64,000 nucleotides of DNA from Pseudonocardia sp. CNS-139 (GCA_001942415.1 MKJX01000168.1:1-64000), one strand, 5' to 3'. Numbered from the stretch's first letter, positions 50,299-60,058 are shown. Notes: generated from the letters alone by a model not told the origin. Numbers and translations are program-made.

Positions 50299-51508
50299 CC
50301 GGCGTGCTGGCCGGCGTCCGGGTGCTGGAGCTGGCCGCCTACGCGTTCGTGCCGTCGGCCGGGGCGGTGCTCGCCGACTGGGGCGCGGACGTCGTGAAGA
50401 TCGAGCCGCCCGCCACCGGCGACCCGATCCGCGGGCTGCCCGCCGTCGGCATCGCGCCCGGCACCGGCGGTGTGACGCTCCAGTGGGAGGCGTTCAACCG
50501 CGGCAAGCGCGGCGTCGGGGTCGACCTGCGCAGCGACGAGGGCCGCGAGCTGGTGCTCCGGCTCGCCGCGGACGCGACGTGTTCCTCACCAACCTCCTGC
50601 CGGGGAGCCGGCGCAAGCTCGGCCTGGACGTCGACGACGTGCGGGCCCGCAACCCGCGCATCGTCTACGCGCGGGGCAGCGGGCAGGGGCCGCGCGGTCC
50701 CGAGGCCGAGGCGGGCGGCTACGACGCGCTCTCGTTCTGGTTCCGCGCCGCGGTCGCCGACTCCGTGTCGCCGCCCGGTGCGCCGCCGCCCCCGCTCCCC
50801 TCACCCGGGTTCGGCGACGTGATCAGCGGGCTCGCGCTCGCGGGGGATATCGCGGCGGCGCTGCTCGCCCGGGAACGCGGCGGGGATGTGCCCGTCGTCG
50901 ACGTGTCGCTGCTCGGCACCGCGGTGTGGAGCATGCAGATCGGCGTGGCGGCGAGCGACCAGGTCGGGCCCGACGCGCTGCGCGGCCCGCAGCGCCAGCT
51001 CCCGGGCAACCCCCTCGTGCGCCAGTACGCGACGGCGGACGGGCGGTGGGTCGCGCTGTGCATGCTCCAGCCCGACCGGTACTGGACCGGGCTGTGCGAG
51101 GTGCTCGGCGTGCCGGCGCTCGCCGCCGACCCCCGGTTCGCCGACGCGCGGGCCAGGGCGGCCCACGACGGCGAGTGCGCCGCCGCGCTCGCGGCCGCCT
51201 TCGGGGCGTTGCCGCTCGCCGACGTCCGCGACCGCCTCGCCCGGCAGGACGGGCAGTGGGCGGTGGTGCAGGTCGAGGCCGAGCTGGCCGCCGACCCGCA
51301 GGTCGCGGCCAACGGCTACCTGCGCGCCGTCGAGTTCGGGGACGGGCGCCGCCAGCGGGTCGTCGCCGCGCCCGTCCAGTTCGACGAGAGGAGCCCGCGG
51401 CTCGTCCCGGCGCCCGGGCTCGGCCAGCACACCGACGACGTGCTCGCCCGTGCCGGCGTCCCGGCCGCGGAGATCGCCCGGCTGCGCGGCCGCGGCGTCG
51501 TGCGCTGA
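50295..51508 (+). CDS. CaiB/BaiF family CoA-transferase
   Basis: About 404 residues after one repaired base near 50578. Class III CoA-transferase blocks: GVRVLELAAYAFVPSAGAVL, DWGADVVKIEPPATGDPIRG, NRGKRGVGVDLRSDEGRELV, DVFLTNLLPGSRRKLGLDVD and LPSPGFGDVISGLALAGDIA near the catalytic Asp region. Moves CoA between acyl-CoA donors and free acids, or acts as a racemase in some members. ATGA overlap with the dehydrogenase gene. Confidence 0.9.
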
Positions 51509-51536
51509 CCCCTGTCAACCCGGCGAAGGAGGACCC

Positions 51537-52372
51537 GTGGGGACGACGGTCGACCCCGTGGTGGACGGCATGATGCGGCTCTTCCCGGCCGTGCTCTTCC
51601 CGGACGTCACCGACGCCGAGTGGGACCGGCACCCGGAGCTGCTCGACGCCGGCGGCATGGTCGAGCTCCCGTACGGGGCGTTCGTCGTGCGCGCGCCGGA
51701 CCACCGGGTGGTGCTGCTCGACGCGGGCGGCGGGCCGGGCTTCACGGTGCCCGAGCACGCGGGGACGCTGGCCGACGGCGGCCGGCTCCTGGAGAACCTG
51801 CGGCGCCTGGGCGTGCGCCCGTCCGACGTCACCGACGTGGTGCTGAGCCACCTGCACGTCGACCACATCGGCTGGGCGGCCGTGGCCGGGAGCCCGGCGT
51901 TCCCGTCGGCGACCTACCACTGCCACGCCGCCGACCTCGCGCACTTCCTGCCCGCCGCGGGACCGCCTCCCGACGACCGGGTGCCGCCGCTGCTGGCGCC
52001 GGTCGCCGACCTGCTGCGCGGCTGGGACGGCCCGGCCACCACGGTGGCCGGCGTCCGGCTGCTGCACACCCCCGGCCACACGCCCGGCAGCTCGGTGGCG
52101 CTGGTCGGCCGGCCCGGGAACGGGCTGGCCGTCGTCGCGACCTCGTGCACTGCCCGGTGGAGTTCGCCGAGGACTGGACGGCCGGCACCGACGTCGACCC
52201 CGGCCTCGCGCGCAGCCACCGGCACGGGCTCGCCCACCGGCTCGCCGACGACGGCACGGCCGTGACGGGGCCGCACTTCCCGGGCCTCGCCGCCGGCACG
52301 CTGCGCCGGACGGAGGGCAGGATCCGCTGGTCACCGGCCCCGGGAGACGCTTGCCACACCCTTCATTTCTAA
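51537..52372 (+). CDS. Metallo-beta-lactamase-fold hydrolase
   Basis: About 278 residues after one repaired base near 52140. The metal motif is VVLSHLHVDHIGW (HxHxDH), with further ligands in LLHTPGHTPGSSVALV and VTGPHFPG. The N terminus YGAFVVRAPDHRVVLLDAGG is typical. GTG at 51537 has a GAAGGAGGACC site. It may hydrolyse a lactone or CoA ester at the end of the operon; a lactonase would fit with Baeyer-Villiger chemistry elsewhere in the window, which is speculation. Confidence 0.86.
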
Positions 52373-52391
52373 CTACGCTACATAACTTAGA
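52366..52391. promoter_or_regulatory. AT-rich repeat island H upstream of TRAP transporter
   Basis: TTCTAACTACGCTACATAAC followed by TTAGACAAC. Inverted half-sites TCTAA (52368-52372) and TTAGA (52387-52391) flank an AT-rich centre. On the minus strand it shares TCTAAGTTA and AGTTAGA with island G at 29111. It lies about 120 nt upstream of the substrate-binding protein gene, the probable promoter region of the transporter. Confidence 0.4.
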
Positions 52392-52511
52392 CAACTCGAT
52401 GTCGCCGCGGATCGGGTCCCGGGCCGTCCGGCCCGCCCGCCGCACCTGAACCTCCACGTGGTGCCGGCACCCCCCGTAGCCTGCACCTCCACCGGGCCGA
52501 GGAGACCGCCC

Positions 52512-53833
52512 ATGAAGACAACGTCGTCGAAACCGCTCTCCCGACCGTGGCGCCGGCGCAACGCCGTCGCCGGGCTGGCGTGCGCCGTGTCCCTCGCCGC
52601 GCTCACCGCGTGCGGCGGGGGCGCCACGACCGCCGCGGACGCGTCCGCCGGCGGGCCGGGCGTGCCGGCGGGCGCGGGGCGCGAGGAGTTCCGCGCCGCG
52701 CTCGCCGGGGTCGAGCCCATCACCCTGACCACCCAGACGTCCGGCAGCCCCGGCGACAACACGAGCCGGGCGATCGAGGCGTACGCCGAGGCCGTGCACG
52801 ACTGGTCCGGCGGGGTGATCACGGTCGACATCGCGTACGCGCAGTCGGTCGCGGCGCCGGCCGAGGTGGACCAGGCGCTGGAGGACGGCCGGCTCGACTT
52901 CTCCGAGGTCTACACGATCTACGACCCCGCCCGGTACCCGGTGACCGACACCCTCGGCAAGCTGCTCAGCGCGGGCCTCGACAAGCCCGGCCTCGTGGTC
53001 GGCGAGATGGCCGACTACGGCACGACGCTCCAGACGGCGTGGGACACCCCGGCCATGGCGGAGGAGTACGAGCGCGAGGGGATGCGGCTGTTCCTGCCCG
53101 TGATCCCGGCGCCGCGCGCGATGCAGGTCTGCACCTCCGACCGGTCGTCGCTGGAGGCGATGCGCGGCGCCGCGTGCGGGTGTCCGACTCGGCCCAGCAG
53201 GCGAAGACCACCAGCCTCGGCATGGCCCCGGTGTCGCTGCCGTTCACCGAGGTCTACGAGGCGCTCGAACGCGGCACGCTCGACTGCGCGCTCGTCGTGA
53301 TGCGGCAGGCCGAGAGCGGCGGGCTGATCCCGCTGGCCAAGCACTGGACGTTCGACACCACCGAGAGCGCCTTCAAGGGCTACATCCCGATCGCGTTCAG
53401 CCTGCAGCGCTGGGAGGGGCTCCCGCTGGCGGCCCAGCAGCTGCTGCACGACCGGCTCGACGTCTGGATCGAGAACTACGCCCGCGGGCTCTGGGAGGGC
53501 TCGCAGGCCGCGCTCGTGGAGCTGGCCGGGATCGGCGGCGGGATCAACGAGTACGACGCGGCGGCCCGGCAGGCCCTGCACGCCTTCAACGCGGCCGCGC
53601 TGGACCAGCTCCGGACCGGCACCACGAGCGGCGACGACGGCGAGCTGGTCGACCGCTTCGGCACCAACTACGCGAGCTGGACCGGGATCGTCGGCGACCT
53701 CGGCTACACCGAGGTGACGGCCGCGGACTTCGCCGGCTGGTACGCCGAGGACGCCATCGACATGGCCCCGTTCATGGCCCGGCTGCGCGCCGACGTGCTC
53801 GACCCGCACCGCCCCGGCCCGGCGCCCGAGTGA
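52512..53833 (+). CDS. TRAP transporter substrate-binding lipoprotein (DctP family)
   Basis: About 440 residues after one repaired base near 53172. Signal sequence with twin Arg/Lys start and lipobox LAALTACGGG, so a surface-anchored lipoprotein. DctP-type body: ITLTTQTSGSPGDNTSRAIE, VITVDIAYAQSVAAPAEVDQ, LGMAPVSLPFTEVYEALERG then TLDCALV, the family's substrate-binding region. Captures an organic acid or related solute for the two permease genes that follow. ATG at 52512; stop overlaps the DctQ start by 4 nt. Confidence 0.9.
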
Positions 53834-54450
53834 GCGGCGGCCCCCCGATGACGCACGTCCGCCCCCCACGGCCGCGGCTCGCGGCGGCGATCCACCGGGC
53901 CGCCGCGGCCGCGGACGTGCTCGCGAAGGTGCTCACCGTGGTCGCCGGCACGGCGATCATCGCGATCATGCTGCACACCGTCGCCAACGCGCTGCTGCGG
54001 CATTTCGCCAGGTCACCGCTGCCCGGCACCGACGAGTACGTCACGTACTGGTACATGCCCGTGATGGCGCTGCCGGCGTTCTACCTCGCGCAGCGCCGCC
54101 ACGACCACATCGAGGCGCCGATCCTCTTCCACCGGCTGCCCGCGCGGATCCGGCTGGAGCTGCAGGTCGCCGCGAACCTCGTCACGGCCCTGCTGTGCGC
54201 GGGCTTCACCTACTACGGCTGGGGCGAGGCGGTGGACGCCGTCGAGCGCGGGCTCACCGGCGGGCTGGGCACCGTCCCGCTCGGGCCGGTCCTGTTGCTC
54301 GTGCCGCTGAGCTTCGGCCTGTTCGTCCTGCAGCTCGTGGCCGACTCCGTCGTCCTGCTGCGGACGGGCCGGGACCCGGCGGGCGAGCCCGCCATGCCCG
54401 GTGGCGCCGGCAACGACGGCGGCCGACCGGAAGGGGCGTCCCGCTCATGA
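53830..54450 (+). CDS. TRAP transporter small permease subunit (DctQ family)
   Basis: 206 residues from GTG 53830, or 200 from ATG 53848. Four predicted membrane helices, including LTVVAGTAIIAIMLHTVANA, YMPVMALPAFYLAQRRHDHI, LVTALLCAGFTYYGWGEAV and VLLLVPLSFGLFVLQLVADS. TDEYVTYWYMPVMALPA matches the DctQ-type core. Overlaps both neighbours by 4 nt, so the three transporter genes are co-translated. Confidence 0.88.
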   Translation: MSGGPPMTHVRPPRPRLAAAIHRAAAAADVLAKVLTVVAGTAIIAIMLHTVANALLRHFARSPLPGTDEYVTYWYMPVMALPAFYLAQRRHDHIEAPILFHRLPARIRLELQVAANLVTALLCAGFTYYGWGEAVDAVERGLTGGLGTVPLGPVLLLVPLSFGLFVLQLVADSVVLLRTGRDPAGEPAMPGGAGNDGGRPEGASRS

Positions 54451-55970
54451 CCGTTCCCCAGGAACTGACCGTCCCGGCCCTCGCACCGTCCGGGACAGGC
54501 ACGGGGCCGCGGGGAGCGGGGCCGTCCCGGGCCCGGCTCTGGCTGCTCCGCGCGGCGTTCGCGCTGCCCGCGGCCGCGTTCGTCGTCCTGATGTTCCTCG
54601 ACGTCGAGCCGACGGTGGTCGGCGGCGCCGCGATCGGGCTGGTCCTCGTGCTGATGCTGGCCAAGGTGCCGGTCGCGGTCTGCATGACGGTGCCGGCCCT
54701 GCTCGGCCTCTACGCGCTGCACGGCACGCGGGCCGCGGAGAACCTGCTCGGCTCGATCGTGTTCGACTCGGCGGCGCAGTGGACGCTGAGCGTGCTGCCG
54801 ATGTTCGTGCTCATGGGCCTGCTGCTGTGGAAGTCGGGCATCACGAGCGCGATCTACACGGCCGCGTCGCACTGGCTCGGGTGGCTCCCGGGCGGGCTCG
54901 GCGTGGCCACGAACGTCGCGGGCGCGGGGCTGTCGGCCGTCACCGGCACGAGCGTCGGCTCGACGCACGCGCTGGCCCGCAACGGCATCCCGGAGATGCT
55001 GCGCCGGGGCTACGACCGCCGGCTCGCGGTCGGGTCGGTGGCCGTCGCGAGCCTCTCGGGGCACCTCATCCCGCCGGGCATCCTGATGGTCGTCTACGCC
55101 GGGATCGCGCAGGTCCCGGTGGGTCCGCAGCTGCTGGCCGGGATCGGGCCGGGCATCCTCATCACGGTCGCGTGCTGCGCGATGATCGTCGCGCTCAGCG
55201 TGACGCGGCCGGCGCTCGCGGGGCGCGACCGGAGTGCCCTCGCGCGCGCGGAACCCGAGGAGCCCCGCCCGACCTGGGGCGACCGGTGGCGCAGCGCGCT
55301 GGCGATCTGGCCGATGGTCGCGCTCATCGGGCTCGTGCTGGGCACGATGTTCCTCGGCGTGTTCACGGCGACGGAGGCGGGCGCCGCGGGCGCGCTGGGC
55401 GCGGTGCTGCTGACGTTCTGGTTCCGCCGCGGCAACCGGCCGCTGGCGGCGATGGGCGCGGCCACCGCGGAGACCGTGCGGTCGATGGGCGGGATCTTCT
55501 TCCTGCTCGTCGGGGCGACGGCGCTGTCGCGACTGCTGTCGGTGTCCGGGCTGGCCGACGGCTTCGCCGACTGGGTCGCCGAGCTGGGGCTCGGCCGCAT
55601 CGGTTTCCTGGTGCTCATGATCGGCGCCTACCTGGTGATGGGCACGTTCCTGGAGTCGCTGGCGATGCTGCTGCTCACCGTGCCGCTGCTGCTGCCGGTG
55701 CTGGAGAGCCTCGACATCTCGCCGATCTGGTTCGGCGTGTTCGTCGTGCTGCTCTGCGAGGTCGGGATGCTGACCCCGCCCGTCGGCATCCTGGCGTTCA
55801 TCATCCACGGCATCACGAAGGAGCCGGACGTCAACGGGGGGCAGGAGATCAGCCTCGGCGACATCTTCCGGGCCATCACCTGGTTCTTCCCGGTGATCCT
55901 CGCGGTGCTGTTCCTGCTGATCGCGTTCCCGGACATCGTGGGCTTCGTCCCGGCCCAGATGGGCGAGTGA
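54447..55970 (+). CDS. TRAP transporter large permease subunit (DctM family)
   Basis: Intact 507 residues with about 12 membrane segments. DctM signatures: SVLPMFVLMGLLLWKSG, GAGLSAVTGTSVGSTHALAR, LSGHLIPPGILMVVYAGIAQ and EVGMLTPPVGILAFIIHGIT. Ion-coupled import channel. About 40 residues precede the first helix. ATG at 54447; a strong hairpin terminator follows the stop. Confidence 0.92.
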   Translation: MTVPQELTVPALAPSGTGTGPRGAGPSRARLWLLRAAFALPAAAFVVLMFLDVEPTVVGGAAIGLVLVLMLAKVPVAVCMTVPALLGLYALHGTRAAENLLGSIVFDSAAQWTLSVLPMFVLMGLLLWKSGITSAIYTAASHWLGWLPGGLGVATNVAGAGLSAVTGTSVGSTHALARNGIPEMLRRGYDRRLAVGSVAVASLSGHLIPPGILMVVYAGIAQVPVGPQLLAGIGPGILITVACCAMIVALSVTRPALAGRDRSALARAEPEEPRPTWGDRWRSALAIWPMVALIGLVLGTMFLGVFTATEAGAAGALGAVLLTFWFRRGNRPLAAMGAATAETVRSMGGIFFLLVGATALSRLLSVSGLADGFADWVAELGLGRIGFLVLMIGAYLVMGTFLESLAMLLLTVPLLLPVLESLDISPIWFGVFVVLLCEVGMLTPPVGILAFIIHGITKEPDVNGGQEISLGDIFRAITWFFPVILAVLFLLIAFPDIVGFVPAQMGE

Positions 55971-55983
55971 CTCCGAGAACGAC

Positions 55984-56017
55984 AACGGCGCCGGGACCTG
56001 CGGGTCCCGGCGCCGTT
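55984..56017. terminator. Strong hairpin terminator between convergent genes
   Basis: Arms AACGGCGCCGGGACC (55984-55998) and GGTCCCGGCGCCGTT (56003-56017) pair perfectly over 15 bp around a TGCG loop. It lies 14 nt after the TRAP permease stop and 15 nt before the convergent GntR stop, and the run of T after it is short (CTCGTTGCTT). Probably serves both directions. Confidence 0.85.
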
Positions 56018-56031
56018 CTCGTTGCTTGAGG

Positions 56032-56799
56032 TCAGTCGAGCAGCTCGATGATCGAGTGCTCCTTCGAGCTCTGCAGCTTCCTGCCGACCTCGGCCATGTG
56101 CTGCGCCCAGAACCGCTCGGCCTGCTCGCCGTCGCGCGCCTCGACGAGCTCCACCAGCTTGAGGTGGGCCCGGTAGGCGCGGTCGCGCTGCCGGTCCCCG
56201 TCCGCCCACTGGAGCAGCGCCGCCTGGGCGTGCCGCTCGGAGATGAGCTCCAGGGTCTCGGCGACCACCGCCATCGTCACGTTGCCCGACAGGCGCACCA
56301 GCTCGCTGTGGAACTTCCAGGCCAGCGCCGGGAACGCCACCGCGTCGCCGCGGGCGGCGTACTCCTGCTCCAGCAGCGCCCGCAGGCCCGCGATCTGCTC
56401 GGGAGTGGCGTCCTGCGCCGTCATCCGCGCGGCGACCGGCTCGAAGACCATCCGGAAGGCGTAGACGTCGGCCAGCGTGGCCCGGCGCAGCTCCAGCAGC
56501 ATGCTGAAGCTGCGGGCCGTCAGGTCCGTGCTGGGCGTGCTGACGACCGGGCCGCGGTGGGAACCGCGCCGCACCGTGATGAGCTGCTGGGCCTCCAGCA
56601 GCCGCAGCGCCTCGCGCAGCGTCGGCCGGGAGACGTCGTACTCCTCCACGAGTGCGCTCTCCGGCGAGAGCGACTCACCGGGCTTCATCTCGCCCTTGAG
56701 GATCTTCTGGCGCAGCTCGGCCGCCACCAGCTCGGCCATCTTCGGGATGCGCCGGCGTCCGGCATCGGCGCGATGTCCGTTCTCCTGCCCGACCGCCAC
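56032..56799 (-). CDS. GntR-family regulator with FCD domain (FadR-like)
   Basis: Intact 255 residues. N-terminal winged helix: VAAELRQKILKGEMKPGESL, LVEEYDVSRPTLREALRLLE, QLITVRRGSHRGPVV. C-terminal FCD effector domain: RMVFEPVAARMTAQDATPEQ, FHSELVRLSGNVTMAVVAET and a distal His/Asp set in RDRAYRAHLKLVELVEARDG suitable for metal/acid ligand binding. GTG at 56797-56799. It lies beside the TRAP transporter and the crotonase operon and is a good candidate to control them and the TAGTTAAC-type sites. Confidence 0.9.
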   Translation of the reverse strand: MAVGQENGHRADAGRRRIPKMAELVAAELRQKILKGEMKPGESLSPESALVEEYDVSRPTLREALRLLEAQQLITVRRGSHRGPVVSTPSTDLTARSFSMLLELRRATLADVYAFRMVFEPVAARMTAQDATPEQIAGLRALLEQEYAARGDAVAFPALAWKFHSELVRLSGNVTMAVVAETLELISERHAQAALLQWADGDRQRDRAYRAHLKLVELVEARDGEQAERFWAQHMAEVGRKLQSSKEHSIIELLD

Positions 56800-56836
56800 C
56801 GAGACCTCTCCCCTGGTTGTTGCCGCTCGTACCAGT

Positions 56837-56852
56837 CCTAGTTAACCATGAC
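56837..56852. promoter_or_regulatory. Operator-like site D in the GntR promoter
   Basis: CCTAGTTAACCATGAC; core TAGTTAACCA (56839-56848) fits TNGT-N2-ACNA, the FadR-type GntR consensus. It is about 40-50 nt upstream of the GntR start at 56799, consistent with autoregulation. Shares GTTAACCATGACG with site J. Confidence 0.52.
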
Positions 56853-56894
56853 GTGCCGCGGGTCGGTCCACCGGAACCACGGTGACACGACGCA

Positions 56895-56920
56895 TCATAG
56901 TAAGCTAGGTTAGCTTACTC
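56895..56920. promoter_or_regulatory. Operator site C, perfect palindrome (family 1)
   Basis: Arms AGTAAGCTA (56899-56907) and TAGCTTACT (56911-56919) are perfect 9-bp inverted repeats around GGT. It lies 25 nt upstream of the crotonase ATG, with TAGGTT or TAGCTT as possible plus-strand -10 and TACTAT (56902-56897) on the minus strand toward the GntR gene. Best copy of the motif shared with sites A and B. Confidence 0.65.
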
Positions 56921-56944
56921 CTGGCGCACAAGGAGGAGCCGACG

Positions 56945-57673
56945 ATGACGACGGTGACCACGGAGTGGCACGACCGCGTCGCGGTCCTCACGCTCAACCG
57001 CCCGCACGTGCGCAACGCGATCGACCGGGAGCTGGCCGGCGCGCTCACCGAGGCGGTCCGCGCGGCCCAGTCGGCGGCCTGCATCGTGCTCACCGGCGCG
57101 GGCAGCGCGTTCTGCGCCGGGCTCGACCTCGCGGAGGCCGCCGCCGCCGGGTTCATCGACGCCGGGTGGCTCGACCGCACCTTCGGCGCGTCGGCGGTGC
57201 CGCTGGTGGCCGCCGTGAACGGCCCGGCCGCCACCGGCGGGCTGGAGGTCGTGCTGGCCTGCGACATCGTGCTGGCGTCGGAGTCCGCGCGGTTCGCCGA
57301 CACGCACGGCCTGGTCGGCACGATCCCCGGCGGCGGGATGGCGACGCGCCTCTCCGCCCGCGTCGGCGTCGGCTTCGCCCGCCAGATGAGCTACACCGGG
57401 GCGTTCGTCGACGCCGCCACGGCGCTGCGCGTCGGGCTCGTCAACGAGGTGCTGCCCGGACCGGAGCTGCTGCCGCGGGCCGTCGCGCTCGGCACCGCGA
57501 TGGCCGCCGTCGCCGACCCGGTGCTGCGCGCCGTCAAGCGGCTCTACGACGACGCCACGGCGCTCGCCCCGGGCGCCGGGCTGGCCCGCGAGCAGGAGCT
57601 GTTCGCCGCGTTCACGGCCGCCCGGGCGGCGGACTTCTCCGGTTTCCACGAGCGGCTCGGCCACCGCGGCTGA
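56945..57673 (+). CDS. Enoyl-CoA hydratase/isomerase family protein
   Basis: Intact 242 residues. VAVLTLNRPHVRNAIDRELA, VLTGAGSAFCAGLDLAEAAA, AAVNGPAATGGLEVVLACDI and RFADTHGLVGTIPGGGMATR. The position of the second catalytic Glu is not conserved (ADTHG), so isomerase or lyase activity is possible. ATG at 56945 follows an AAGGAGGAGC site. First gene of a short operon under palindrome C. Confidence 0.9.
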   Translation: MTTVTTEWHDRVAVLTLNRPHVRNAIDRELAGALTEAVRAAQSAACIVLTGAGSAFCAGLDLAEAAAAGFIDAGWLDRTFGASAVPLVAAVNGPAATGGLEVVLACDIVLASESARFADTHGLVGTIPGGGMATRLSARVGVGFARQMSYTGAFVDAATALRVGLVNEVLPGPELLPRAVALGTAMAAVADPVLRAVKRLYDDATALAPGAGLAREQELFAAFTAARAADFSGFHERLGHRG

Positions 57674-57704
57674 CCCCCGCGACCACGACGACGGAACGGA
57701 CCGG

Positions 57705-58527
57705 ATGGCGGCTCGACGGCAAGGCCGCGATCGTGACCGGCGCGACCAGGAGCATGGGCACGGCGATCGTGCGCCGGCTCGCCGCCGCCGGGGCGGCCGT
57801 CGTCTGCCTGGGCCGCAGCCCGGAGGCCGGCGGGCAGGTCGCCGCCGGCGTGCGCCGCGACGGCGGCCGGGCGCTCTTCGTGCCGACCGACATCACGTCG
57901 GAGGACGCGGGTGCGGGCCGCGGTCGCGGCCGGCGTCGCCGAGTTCGGCCGGCTCGACGTGATCGTCAACAACGCCGCGGCCACCGACCTGCTGCGCGGC
58001 GCAAGCGAGCGGCCCGTCGCCGACGAGCCGACCGAGGTGTTCGACCGCATGATGAAGGTGAACGTCTACGGGCCGTTCTGGCTGGCCAAGTACGGCATCC
58101 CGCACCTCGTCGCGGCCGGCGGCGGCGCGATCGTGAGCATCTCGTCGATCAGCGCGCACCGCGTCGACCCGTCGATGCCCGCCTACGTCGCGTCGAAGGC
58201 CGCGCTCGAGGGGCTGACCCGGCAGATCGCGACCGACTACGCGGAACACGGCGTGCGGGCCAACGCGATCGTGCTCGGCTCCATCCGCAGCGCCGAGACC
58301 GCGCACATCCACGACGACCCGGACAACGGCGGGGCGCGGCGCAACAACCGGATGATCGGCCCGCCCGGCCGCCCGGAGGACGTGGCGAACCTCGTCGCGT
58401 TCCTCGCGTCGGAGCAGAGCGCGTTCCTCACCGCGGCCATGGTCCCGCTGGACGGCGGCGCGATGGCGAAGTACCCGGCTCCCCTGATCGCCGCGGCCGC
58501 CGCCCCGCGGCCCCGCCCGCGCGGTAA
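57705..58527 (+). CDS. SDR family oxidoreductase
   Basis: Roughly 270 residues across several indels. Body: AAIVTGATRSMGTAIVRRLA, VNNAAATDLLRGASERP, SISSISAHRVDPSMPAYVAS then K, and FLTAAMVPLDGGAMAKYP. Breaks lie just after the presumed ATG at 57705 (two bases lost in GCGG-CTC, giving MAGLDGK), near 57908 (net +1) and near 58510, after which TAA at 58525-58527 closes the gene. Start and stop are therefore approximate. Follows the crotonase by about 30 nt. Confidence 0.78.
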
Positions 58528-58549
58528 CGGCGGGCCGCGGCGGGGTGCG

Positions 58550-59988
58550 TCAGACGCCGATCGACTTGTACTCGGTGAACGCGCCGAGCCCGACCGGCCC
58601 GTACTCGCGGCCGATCCCGCTGCCCTTCACGCCGCCGAAGGGCGCGCTGATGCTCCGGGCGGCGCCGTTGACCGAGAAGGTGCCGGTGCGCACCGCGCGG
58701 GCCACGGCGAGCCCCCGCTCGCGGTCGGCCGTCCACACCCCGCCGCCGAGCCCGTACGGGGAGTCGTTCGCGATCCGCACGGCGTCCTCGTCGCCGTCGT
58801 GGGGGATCACGACGACCACCGGGCCGAAGATCTCCTCCTGCGCGATCCGCATCCCGTTGTCGACGTCGGCGAAGACGGTCGGCCGCACGTAGAAGCCGCG
58901 GTCCAGGCCGGCGCCGGCCGGGCGGCCCGGCCCGCCGGTCACGACGGTGGCGCCGTCGGCGACGCCCGAGTCGATGTAGGCGAGCACCCGCTCCTGCTGC
59001 CGTTGCGAGACCATCGGCCCGACGAACGTGGCCGGGTCGGCCGGGTCCCCGACGGCGAGCCGGTCGACCATGTCGGCCACGGCCGCGACGACCTCCCCGT
59101 ACCGGGACGCCGCGCGAGCACGCGGGTGTGCGCCACGCACGCCTCGCCGTTGTTGCCGAAGGTGGCGAACCGCAGACCGGCGACGACCTGCTCGACGTCG
59201 GCGTCGTCCAGCACCACCGACGCCGACTTGCCGCCCAGCTCCAGGCTCACCCGCTTGAGCTGCTCGCCCGCCACGGCGGCGATCCGGCGCCCGGCCGCGG
59301 TCGAGCCGGTGAAGGCGATCTTGTCGACCCAGGGGTGGGCGACCAGGTGCGCGCCGACCTCACGGTCCGCCGGCAGGACGCCGACCACGCCCTCCGGGAA
59401 GCCGGCCTCGGCCAGCACCTCGGCGAGCAGCATCCCGTCGACGGCGGTCTCCGGCGCGGGCTTGAGCACCACGGTGCACCCGGCCAGCAGCGCCGGCACG
59501 ATCTTGACCAGCGCGGACTGGTGCGGCGCGTTCCACGGGATCACCGCGGCCACCACCCCGACCGGCTCGCGGCGCACCAGCGTGCGCGGGCCGCGCGGGT
59601 CCTCGTCCAGCCGCTCCCAGTCGTAGTCGCGCGCGACGCGGACGAAGTCGTCGACCCAGCCCGGCATCCCGGCCTGCAGCATCCCGGTGAACCAGATCGG
59701 CGAGCCGTTCTCCGCGGTGATCAGCTCCGCGGCCTCGGCGGCCCGCTTCGCGTAGAGCGCGGAGAACCGCTCGACGACGGCCTGCCGTTCGGCCGGTGTC
59801 ATCCGCGGCCACGGCCCGTCGTCGAACGCCGCGCGGGCCGCCGCGACCGCCCGGTCGACGTCGGCCGTGGTGACCAGCGGGACCGTCCCTACCAACGACC
59901 GGTCGTGCGGCGACCGGACCTCCAGCCGGTCGCTCGACGCCGGCGGCACCCAGCGGCCGCCGATCAGCAACTCCCCGTAAGCACGCAT
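58550..59988 (-). CDS. Aldehyde dehydrogenase
   Basis: About 479 residues after one repaired base near 59112. NAD-binding and catalytic residues are visible: VAAVIPWNAPHQSALVKIVP, FTGSTAAGRRIAAVAGEQLK, catalytic Glu in SLELGGKSASVV and Cys in FGNNGEACVAHTRV. Oxidises an aldehyde to the acid with NAD(P). ATG at 59986-59988. Divergent from a TetR gene across a region with inverted repeats, so it is probably repressed by it. Confidence 0.92.
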
Positions 59989-60017
59989 GACCCAGTCCTC
60001 ACCTTCAGCAACGATAA

Positions 60018-60058
60018 AAGAGCAGCGTTCTGTCACCGTAACAGAACACTGCGCTCTT
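60018..60058. promoter_or_regulatory. Extended inverted repeat between aldehyde dehydrogenase and TetR genes
   Basis: Inner arms GTTCTGT (60027-60033) and ACAGAAC (60041-60047) are perfect around a 7-nt spacer. Outer AAGAGC (60018-60023) and GCTCTT (60053-60058) extend the dyad. A second smaller dyad AAGAG/CTCTT spans 60069-60087. Likely operators of the adjacent TetR protein. Confidence 0.65.
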
